Shown in pieces: positions 5,442 to 10,727 of a stretch of 10,727 nucleotides of DNA; position 1 is the first letter of the stretch; each line of letters begins with the position of its first letter. Source of the DNA: JBDIAR01 sp039812545 (lineage in GTDB: Bacteria; Actinomycetota; Actinomycetes; Actinomycetales; Dermatophilaceae); NCBI GenBank assembly GCA_039812545.1, contig JBDIAR010000123.1, positions 1 to 10,727 of the forward strand, read 5' to 3'. The translations under genes and the position numbers were made by a program. Under the pieces are notes generated by a model. The model searched no databases, was not told the DNA's origin, and worked only from the letters and a program-made list of their open reading frames with translations.

Positions 5442-6646
5442 TCTCGTCCACCCCTCCCGACGTCCCGCAGCCCGACATCCGGCAGCCCGAGACCCCACAG
5501 CCCGTCGGTCCACCCCCGGTCGGCCCGCCGATGCTCGGCATACCGGCACCCGTCGGCCCCGGCCCCGGCCCGGGCGCCCCGCCGCCGGCGCCCCCCTCGC
5601 GTCGACCCTCCCGCGTCGCCTTCGTCGTCGGCTTGCTGATCGCGGTCCTGCTCATCGCCGGACAGCTCATCCACCTGCCGTATGCCGTACTCAGTCCCGG
5701 ACCGGCATACAACGTCTTGGGCACGATGAAGGACGAGACGGGGAAGGACACCGACCTGATCGCCATCAAGGACCTCCCGAACTATCGCAACACCGCGGGA
5801 ACCCTGGACTTCACCACCGTGCGGGTGGCCGGAGGACCCGGCTACCCCGTGTCGGTGTTCGACGTCCTCGGCGCGTGGCTGAGCTCCACCAGCGACGTGT
5901 ACCCGGTGGAGGAGTTCTTCCCGCCGCAGCAGACCGAGGAACAGGTCAAGGCGTCGAACACGGCGATGATGGTGAGTTCGCAGCAGTATGCCGCCGGGGT
6001 CGCCCTCGACGCGGCCGGGGTGTCGAAGTCGGTGATGATCGGCGAGATCGCCGCCGGGGCCCCCGCCGCGGCCACCTTGAAGGTCGGCGACACGCTCACC
6101 TCCATCGGGGGTACCCCGGTCACCTCCGGCAAGGCCGCCGTCGCCGCGATCCGAGCCCAGCCGGGCGGGAAGCCGGTCCGGATCGTCGTCCAGCGCGACG
6201 GCAAGTCCCTCACCCTGGAGGTCGGCACCCGCAGCCTGCCGACCGGGCAGGCCCAACTCGGGGTGGCGCTGCTGCCGGCCGAGGCGAAGGACATCCACAT
6301 CGCGGTCGGCGACATCGGCGGCCCGTCGGCGGGCCTGATGTTCGCCCTCGGGATCTACGACCTGGTCACCCCGGGCGATCTGACCGGCTCGGCGCGGATC
6401 GCCGGCACCGGCACCCTGGCACCGACCGGTCAGGTCGGGCCGATCGGGGGGATCAGACAGAAGATGGCGGGCGCGGCCGGCATCGGCGCGACGTTCTTCC
6501 TCGCCCCCGCGGACAACTGCGGCGAGGTCGTCGGCCACGTCCCCTCGGGGATGGAGGCCTTCAAGGTCGCGACCTTCGACGAGGCGCTCGCCGACGTCAA
6601 GGCCATCGCGGCCGGGCAGACCGCGAACCTCGCCCGGTGCGACTGA
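5438..6646 (+). CDS. PDZ/Lon-type (YlbL-like, S16) membrane serine protease
   Basis: 402 residues. A proline-rich cytoplasmic tail (6-57) precedes one transmembrane helix (about 60-78) and an extracytoplasmic part. This contains a conserved segment LPYAVLSPGPAYNVLG (80-95), a PDZ domain (about 193-263, KVGDTLTSIGGTPV core) and a Lon-type proteolytic domain (about 285-390). The Ser-Lys dyad is present: S297 in GGPSAGLMFAL and K342 in GPIGGIRQKM. It should therefore be an active, ATP-independent envelope protease, like Bacillus YlbL and mycobacterial Rv3194c. I placed the start at GTG 5438 because it overlaps the moaE stop by four bases, implying translational coupling; the Shine-Dalgarno is weak. 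ATG 5530 is the next possibility and would shorten the proline-rich tail. The open frame extends far upstream, but that part is antisense-like shadow. Confidence 0.92.
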   Translation: MISSTPPDVPQPDIRQPETPQPVGPPPVGPPMLGIPAPVGPGPGPGAPPPAPPSRRPSRVAFVVGLLIAVLLIAGQLIHLPYAVLSPGPAYNVLGTMKDETGKDTDLIAIKDLPNYRNTAGTLDFTTVRVAGGPGYPVSVFDVLGAWLSSTSDVYPVEEFFPPQQTEEQVKASNTAMMVSSQQYAAGVALDAAGVSKSVMIGEIAAGAPAAATLKVGDTLTSIGGTPVTSGKAAVAAIRAQPGGKPVRIVVQRDGKSLTLEVGTRSLPTGQAQLGVALLPAEAKDIHIAVGDIGGPSAGLMFALGIYDLVTPGDLTGSARIAGTGTLAPTGQVGPIGGIRQKMAGAAGIGATFFLAPADNCGEVVGHVPSGMEAFKVATFDEALADVKAIAAGQTANLARCD

Positions 6647-6661
6647 CCGGCCCGCTCAGTC
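6641..6661. repeat. Inverted repeat holding both convergent stop codons
   Basis: GACTGA (6641-6646) and TCAGTC (6656-6661) are exact complements separated by 9 bases. Each arm contains the terminal Asp-stop of one gene: the PDZ/Lon protease on plus and the PPA1309 protein on minus. The stem is only 6 bp, so any terminator role would be weak; it may be coincidence. Confidence 0.35.
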
Positions 6662-7219
6662 CTCGAAGGTGGACTGCAGGGCCGCGATCAGCCCCGGCGC
6701 GATGGCCGGGTCCACCGCCACCGCGTCGTCGCTGTCGTGCGCCCGTTGGCGTAACAGACAGGTATGCCGTCCGTCGCGCAGGACGGCCGCGACGAGTCTG
6801 ATGTCAGCCCGGTCCGGGTGCTCGGCGAGGCGGGCGAGCGCCTCGTCCGGGTCGTCGGGGAGGTCGTCCTGCGCCTCCGGCGGCACCACGAAACGTTCCA
6901 CGGCGAGCAGGCACCCGCATACCTCGTCGGGCCAGGCGACCGCGGCGAGCAATTCCTCGATCCGGCCCTCGCCGGGCAGGTCGTCCTGTTCGATCGCGCT
7001 CAGGGCGCCCGGCATGAGGTCGAGGGGGCCCATGGATTGCGCCAGGGCGGGTTCGCGGCGCAACAGGTCGGCGGTCTCGACGAGCGCGAAGAGCCGCGGC
7101 GGCTGATCCCACCCGGCGGCGGCGACATGGTGTTCGGTTTCCAGGGCCGCGACGGTGAACGGATCCAGGGCGAGGCGGCGCTCGGCACGAGCCGGATCCG
7201 GGTGGTTCGGGTCGGTCAC
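6656..7219 (-). CDS. PPA1309 family protein, function unknown
   Basis: 187 residues, soluble and acidic, with no signal peptide or membrane segment. The conserved blocks of this actinobacterial family are visible: HVAAAGWDQPPRLFALVETADLL (31-53), LSAIEQDDLP (73-82), AWPDEVCGCLLAVERFVVPPEA (95-116), HPDRADIRLVAAVLRDGRHTCLLR (134-157) and a C-terminal PGLIAALQSTF (175-185). No catalytic or cofactor motif is recognisable. I chose GTG 7219 as the start: it precedes the conserved part by about 20 residues, and the longer frame (to 7612) runs into arginine-rich shadow of the divergent gene. No Shine-Dalgarno precedes this GTG. A GACGAT hexamer sits where a -10 would lie for leaderless transcription, so a leaderless mRNA is possible. 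It converges on the PDZ/Lon gene with 9 bases between stops and diverges from UPF0182, an arrangement I recall in other Actinobacteria. Confidence 0.88.
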   Translation of the reverse strand: MTDPNHPDPARAERRLALDPFTVAALETEHHVAAAGWDQPPRLFALVETADLLRREPALAQSMGPLDLMPGALSAIEQDDLPGEGRIEELLAAVAWPDEVCGCLLAVERFVVPPEAQDDLPDDPDEALARLAEHPDRADIRLVAAVLRDGRHTCLLRQRAHDSDDAVAVDPAIAPGLIAALQSTFED

Positions 7220-7238
7220 AGCCGAATCGTCGCACGTC

Positions 7239-7267
7239 CCGGGCCCCGCAGGCCCTGCCGGGCCCGG
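7239..7267. repeat. GC-rich hairpin in the PPA1309/UPF0182 divergent region
   Basis: CCGGGCCC (7239-7246) pairs with GGGCCCGG (7260-7267). Inside, after a single C-C mismatch, GCAG (7248-7251) pairs with CTGC (7255-7258) around a 3-base loop. That is 12 base pairs of nearly pure G/C. It lies about 20 bases upstream of the PPA1309 GTG and just upstream of, or across, the -35 region of the UPF0182 promoter. It could be an operator shared by both genes or an attenuating structure. Confidence 0.6.
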
Positions 7268-7281
7268 TCGGTGGCCGGAGG

Positions 7282-7287
7282 TATGGT
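7282..7287 (+). promoter_or_regulatory. Probable -10 box of the UPF0182 gene
   Basis: TATGGT fits TAnnnT and would start transcription near 7294, giving a leader of about 50 bases to GTG 7345. No good -35 is present 17 bases upstream, where the GC hairpin ends. A small hairpin, CCAGG (7316-7320) with CCTGG (7325-7329), sits just before the Shine-Dalgarno. Confidence 0.4.
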
Positions 7288-7344
7288 GGTCGCAACAGTG
7301 GGCCCGGCCCGCGCACCAGGAGACCCTGGCTTGAGGAGTGAGCA

Positions 7345-10300
7345 GTGAGCGACGAATCCGAGCGTCCGAGCGGACCGACGGAGCCCGACGGCGAACCCCG
7401 CCCCCACGGTCGACCGGGTGAGCGTCCCGGCGGCCCGGACGGGACCGGACCAGGCGACGCAGGCCGGCGGAGCCGGGACGAGGACTTCGCGCACCGGTGG
7501 GCGCGCTGGCAGGCCGAGGCGTTCGGCGGGGTCGGCGGGCCCGGTCAGTCCGCCGGGCGACCCCCGCGGCCACCCCGGCCGACCCGCGCGGCGGGGGCGC
7601 GGCGCAATCCACTCGGCCCGACCCTCATCATCTTGATAATCCTCGGCGCGATCGTGTCCGCGACCGCGACCTTCTGGACCGAGGTGCTGTGGTTCCAGGC
7701 GATCGGCTTCAGCTCGGTCTTCACCACCCAGATCCTGTGGCGCGTCGTCCTCGGGCTGGTCTTCGGCCTCTTCACCGCCGCCTTGGTCGCCAGCAGCTTC
7801 ATCGTCGCGCATCGGACCAGGCCGATCTACGTGCCGACGCCGGAGTCCCAGGTGCTCGACCAGTACCGCGCCATCCTCGACCCGATCCGCCGGCCGGCGA
7901 CGATCGCGGTCTCCCTCGGCATCGGACTGCTCGCCGGTCTGGCGGCCTCCGCCGCCTGGCAGACCTTCGTGCTGTGGCGCAATGCCGTCCCGTTCGGTCG
8001 GACCGACGCCCAGTTCGGGATGGACCTCGGCTTCTTCGTCTTCGACCTGCCCTGGTACGACTTCCTCGTCGGCTTCTTCACCATGGTGTTGATCGTGGCG
8101 ACCGCGGCCGCCGCGTTCGCCCACTACCTATACGGGGGCCTGGTCCTCGGCGGCAAGGCCCGGCATACGACTCAGGCGGCTCGGGTCCACCTGTCGCTGC
8201 TCTTCGCGGCCATCGTGCTGGTCCGGGCGGTCGGGTACTGGCTTGAGCGCTACGGCATGGTCACCGCCGTGTCGTCGCGGATGACCGGTATCCGGTACAC
8301 CGACGCCAATGCCTCGTTGCCGGCCAAGGCGATCCTCGCGGCGGCGGCCCTGATGTGCGCCGCGCTGTTCGTCGCCGCGATTTGGACCCGCACCTGGCGG
8401 CTGCCCATCATCGGCGTCGCCCTGTTGACCGTGACGGCGGTCGTCGTCGGCGGGATCTTCCCCGCGGTCATGCAGTCGCTCAAGGTCGACCCGTCCGAGA
8501 AGACCCTGGAGGCGCCCTACATCGGGCGCAATATCGAGGCGACCCTGGCGGCATACGACCTGGAGAAGGTCGAGAAGACGCTGTCCTACCTGCCCAAGAC
8601 GACGGTCTCGCGCGGCCAGTTGAGCAAGGACAGCCAGACCCTGCCGGGCATCCGGTTGCTGGACCCGAACCTGGTCTCGCCCACCTTCCAGCAGTTGCAG
8701 GCCAACAAGCCGTACTACGCCTTCCCCGACGCCTTGGACGTGGACCGGTATGTCATCGGCGGCCGGCTCTCCGACACGGTCATCGGCGCTCGCGAACTCA
8801 ATCTGGACGGCGTCCCGCAACCCAACTGGCTGAACAACCACACCGTCTACACCCACGGGTTCGGGGTCGTCGCCGCGCACGGCAACCAGTTCAACACCGA
8901 CCAGCCGAAGTTCTTCGAGTACGGCATCCCCTCGACCGGGGCGCTCGGCACCTACGAGGAGCGGATCTACTTCGGGGAGCGGACCACCGACTACTCGGTC
9001 GTCGGCGCTCCCGCGGGCGCCCCACAGCGTGAGTTCGACTACCCGGACGACAAGACCGGGGACAAGACGACGACGTATGCCGGTACCGGTGGCGTCCCGA
9101 TCGACAATCTGTTCAAACGGATCGCGTACGGGCTGAAGTACCGCGAGGTCAACTTCCTGCTCTCCGACGCCGTCAACGAGAAGTCCCGGGTGCTGGACTA
9201 CCGCACCCCGCGCGAGCGGGTGTCCCGGGTCGCGCCCTGGCTGACCCTGGACGGCAACTCCTATCCCGCGGTCGTCGGCGGGCGGGTGATGTGGATCATC
9301 GACGCCTACACCACCACCGACGCCTACCCGTACTCGCAGCTGAAGTCGCTCGGCGAGATCACCGAGGACTCGGTCACCCAGCGCCGCAAGAGCGTCCAGG
9401 CGATCACCAGCGGCCAGATCAACTACGTCCGCAACTCGGTCAAGGCCACCGTCGACGCCTTCGACGGCACCGTGCATCTGTATGCCTGGGACGAGGAAGA
9501 CCCGATCCTCAAGGCCTGGGAGGGCGTCTTCCCGGGCACCGTCGAACCGCGCCAGAACATCTCCGGTGAGCTGATGAGCCACCTGCGCTACCCGGAGGAT
9601 CTGTTCAAGATCCAGCGCGACGTCCTCGGCAGCTACCACGTGACCGACCCGCTGTCGTTCTACGGCGGTCAGGACTTCTGGGAGGTGCCCGACGATCCGA
9701 CCCTCGGCACCGACACGATCACGACGTTGCAGCCGCCGTTCTACCTCTCGGTGGCGATGCCCGGACAGAAGTCGTCGGCGTTCTCGCTGACCTCGGCCTA
9801 CAAGCCGCGACCGGGTGCCGGTTCGGGCAGCCAGGACCGCGCGAACCTCTCCGGGTATCTCTCGGTGGACTCCGACGCGGGCTCGACGGCCGGCACGCCC
9901 GGAGCGTCTTACGGGACGCTGCGGCTGCTCGAACTCGGTCGTCAGACCAACGTCAAGGGTCCCGGCATGGTCCAGAACGACATCTCCTCCTCCAACGTCC
10001 CACCGGTCGGCGGCGGTCGCGGGTTGGCCGAGTTCATCAACCTGAACAAGACGCAGGGGTCCACCGTCAGCCTGGGCAATCTGCTCACCCTGCCGGTCGG
10101 CGACGGCTTCCTCTACGTCCAACCCATCTACGTCCAGGCCAAGACCGGGTCGTCCTACCCGCTGCTGCGGGCGGTCGTCGTGATGTTCGGCGAACACCTG
10201 GCGTGGGACACGACCTTGGACAAGGCCCTGGACGGGCTGTTCGGCGGTGACTCCGGTGCCGCGGCCGACCCCAACGCCAAGCCGGGCGGCACGCCGACGA

Positions 10301-10539
10301 CGACTCCCACCACGACCCCGACGACCGGGCCCACCACGAGCCCCACGACCGGACCGACCACCGGCCCGACGGCGGTCCCGACCGGCGGGCCCGCGGTCAA
10401 CGCCGCGATCAAGGAGATCAACGAGGCGTATGCCGAGGGCGAGGCGGCCCTCAAACGCGGCGACTTCACGGCATACGGGGCGGCGCAGGAGAAGTTGAAG
10501 GCGGCCATCAAGAAGGCGGTCGCGGCCTCCGGCCAGTGA
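7345..10539 (+). CDS. UPF0182 (COG1615) seven-transmembrane envelope protein
   Basis: 1064 residues. A charged, Gly/Pro-rich cytoplasmic N-terminus (1-88) is followed by seven hydrophobic helices at about 92-110, 131-155, 186-206, 237-259, 281-298, 328-346 and 353-374. FWTEVLWFQAIGFSSVFTTQ (110-129) between the first two is a family hallmark. A large exported domain (about 380-965) follows, containing the conserved LDPNLVSPTFQQLQANKPYYAFPDALDVDRY region. The tail is a Thr/Pro linker with eight PTTx-type tetrapeptides (10294-10389) and a short helical end (1017-1064), rich in Lys/Ala/Glu. The biochemical role is unknown; Rv3193c of M. tuberculosis is a homologue. The start is GTG 7345 with GAGGAG (7333-7338) six bases upstream. 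I see no clear terminator after the stop. Confidence 0.93.
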   Translation: MSDESERPSGPTEPDGEPRPHGRPGERPGGPDGTGPGDAGRRSRDEDFAHRWARWQAEAFGGVGGPGQSAGRPPRPPRPTRAAGARRNPLGPTLIILIILGAIVSATATFWTEVLWFQAIGFSSVFTTQILWRVVLGLVFGLFTAALVASSFIVAHRTRPIYVPTPESQVLDQYRAILDPIRRPATIAVSLGIGLLAGLAASAAWQTFVLWRNAVPFGRTDAQFGMDLGFFVFDLPWYDFLVGFFTMVLIVATAAAAFAHYLYGGLVLGGKARHTTQAARVHLSLLFAAIVLVRAVGYWLERYGMVTAVSSRMTGIRYTDANASLPAKAILAAAALMCAALFVAAIWTRTWRLPIIGVALLTVTAVVVGGIFPAVMQSLKVDPSEKTLEAPYIGRNIEATLAAYDLEKVEKTLSYLPKTTVSRGQLSKDSQTLPGIRLLDPNLVSPTFQQLQANKPYYAFPDALDVDRYVIGGRLSDTVIGARELNLDGVPQPNWLNNHTVYTHGFGVVAAHGNQFNTDQPKFFEYGIPSTGALGTYEERIYFGERTTDYSVVGAPAGAPQREFDYPDDKTGDKTTTYAGTGGVPIDNLFKRIAYGLKYREVNFLLSDAVNEKSRVLDYRTPRERVSRVAPWLTLDGNSYPAVVGGRVMWIIDAYTTTDAYPYSQLKSLGEITEDSVTQRRKSVQAITSGQINYVRNSVKATVDAFDGTVHLYAWDEEDPILKAWEGVFPGTVEPRQNISGELMSHLRYPEDLFKIQRDVLGSYHVTDPLSFYGGQDFWEVPDDPTLGTDTITTLQPPFYLSVAMPGQKSSAFSLTSAYKPRPGAGSGSQDRANLSGYLSVDSDAGSTAGTPGASYGTLRLLELGRQTNVKGPGMVQNDISSSNVPPVGGGRGLAEFINLNKTQGSTVSLGNLLTLPVGDGFLYVQPIYVQAKTGSSYPLLRAVVVMFGEHLAWDTTLDKALDGLFGGDSGAAADPNAKPGGTPTTTPTTTPTTGPTTSPTTGPTTGPTAVPTGGPAVNAAIKEINEAYAEGEAALKRGDFTAYGAAQEKLKAAIKKAVAASGQ
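10294..10389 (+). repeat. 12-bp coding repeat, PTTx tetrapeptide array
   Basis: Eight consecutive 12-base units encode PTTT, PTTT, PTTG, PTTS, PTTG, PTTG, PTAV and PTGG in the UPF0182 gene. The result is an extended Thr/Pro linker on the exported side of the membrane, separating the main domain from a C-terminal helical module. Such linkers are common targets for O-mannosylation in Actinobacteria; that is inference here. Tandem repeats of this kind vary in length between strains. Confidence 0.9.
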
Positions 10540-10565
10540 GTGGGTGACCCTGCGGGCTCTTCGAT

Positions 10566-10594
10566 TTGGTGCCTCTCCCGGGCTCGCGTAAGGT
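10566..10594 (+). promoter_or_regulatory. Promoter of the initiator tRNA gene
   Basis: TTGGTG (10566-10571) and TAAGGT (10589-10594) are spaced by exactly 17 bases, a good match to a housekeeping sigma-70-type promoter. Transcription would begin about 10601, seven bases before the mature tRNA. This is the best -35/-10 pair in the window. Confidence 0.75.
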
Positions 10595-10607
10595 AGTGGA
10601 ATACCGA

Positions 10608-10684
10608 CGCGGGGTGGAGCAGCTCGGTAGCTCGCCGGGCTCATAACCCGGAGGTCGCAGGTTCAAATCCTGTCCCCGCTACCA
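10608..10684 (+). tRNA. Initiator tRNA-Met (anticodon CAT)
   Basis: 77 bases including an encoded 3' CCA (10682-10684). The acceptor stem CGCGGGG/CCCCGCT leaves C1 opposite T72 unpaired, the identity feature that lets the formyltransferase act and blocks elongation use. The anticodon stem CCGGG/CCCGG carries the three consecutive G-C pairs of initiators around the loop CTCATAA, with anticodon CAT at 10642-10644. The T loop is TTCAAAT. This is therefore the start tRNA (tRNA-fMet), not elongator Met or Ile-CAT. It is transcribed alone from the promoter at 10566-10594 and stopped by the hairpin that follows. Confidence 0.97.
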
Positions 10685-10689
10685 ATGAC

Positions 10690-10727
10690 GTCAGGCCCGG
10701 AATCGACTGATTCCGGGCCTGACTTTT
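10690..10727 (+). terminator. Intrinsic terminator of the tRNA gene
   Basis: GTCAGGCCCGGAATC (10690-10704) and GATTCCGGGCCTGAC (10709-10723) form a perfect 15-bp stem with a 4-base loop (GACT), followed by at least four T residues (10724-10727), where the window ends. This is a textbook rho-independent terminator starting six bases after the tRNA CCA. Confidence 0.95.

Noticed and set aside
3426..5549. 707-residue open frame on minus spanning the SDR, MoaE and part of DUF2342
   Set aside because: Composition is Arg/Gly/Asp-rich, it crosses several well-supported genes, and it has no recognisable domain.
6656..7612. Longer PPA1309 protein beginning at 7612
   Set aside because: The additional 131 residues are Arg/Pro-rich and antisense to the start of UPF0182. 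Family similarity begins after GTG 7219.
74..10476. GTATGCC as a KOPS-type polar segregation signal
   Set aside because: The orientation split is 11 to 9 with no polarity along the window. A polar signal should favour one strand.
8128..10644. 838-residue open frame on minus opposite the UPF0182 gene
   Set aside because: It mirrors the UPF0182 codons, is full of Arg/Gly/Asp/Val without family motifs, and runs into the tRNA. It is a shadow caused by high third-position GC.

Overview
This window is GC-rich chromosomal DNA from an actinobacterium. The evidence is the very G/C-heavy third codon positions, frequent GTG and TTG starts, a DUF5679 zinc ribbon, a PPA1309-family protein, a UPF0182 membrane protein, and an initiator tRNA that closely matches mycobacterial ones as I remember them. 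The gene set fits Micrococcales, perhaps the Intrasporangiaceae/Dermatophilaceae group, but that placement is inference. I see no phage, transposon, CRISPR or plasmid features; this is core chromosome.

Layout, left to right. 1-235 is non-coding, with a long perfect hairpin (175-218) that probably terminates the small zinc-ribbon gene (236-397, minus). 398-720 is a divergent regulatory region rich in inverted and direct repeats. It leads into a crotonase-fold gene (721-1623, plus) that lacks both classical catalytic glutamates. A Nudix hydrolase (1684-2259, minus) converges on it and lies downstream of a DUF2342 'zinc-dependent metalloprotease' (2320-3786, minus); an 8-bp tandem repeat separates the two. 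Divergent from the protease is a tight three-gene operon on plus: an atypical membrane-anchored SDR (3954-5000), MoaE (5004-5441) and a YlbL-type PDZ/Lon membrane protease (5438-6646, 4-base overlap). A PPA1309-family gene (6656-7219, minus) converges on this operon with a 9-base gap. The UPF0182 seven-TM protein (7345-10539, plus) is divergent from PPA1309. The window ends with an initiator tRNA-Met (10608-10684) that has its own promoter and a strong terminator.

The DUF2342 protein, PDZ/Lon protease and UPF0182 protein are also neighbours in Mycobacterium tuberculosis (Rv3195, Rv3194c, Rv3193c, from memory). This suggests a conserved envelope proteolysis module. Here the cluster also carries MoaE and a degenerate SDR. 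Several members have lost textbook catalytic residues: REAAR where HExxH would be, no YxxxK in the SDR, and no Glu pair in the crotonase.

The most striking signal is not a gene. The heptamer GTATGCC (or its complement GGCATAC) occurs 20 times in 10.7 kb, in both orientations. It occurs in different reading frames and in non-coding DNA, and it uses otherwise rare codons (TAT, GCA, ATA). Base composition alone predicts about one. It looks like a genome-wide DNA word under selection or mutational drive.
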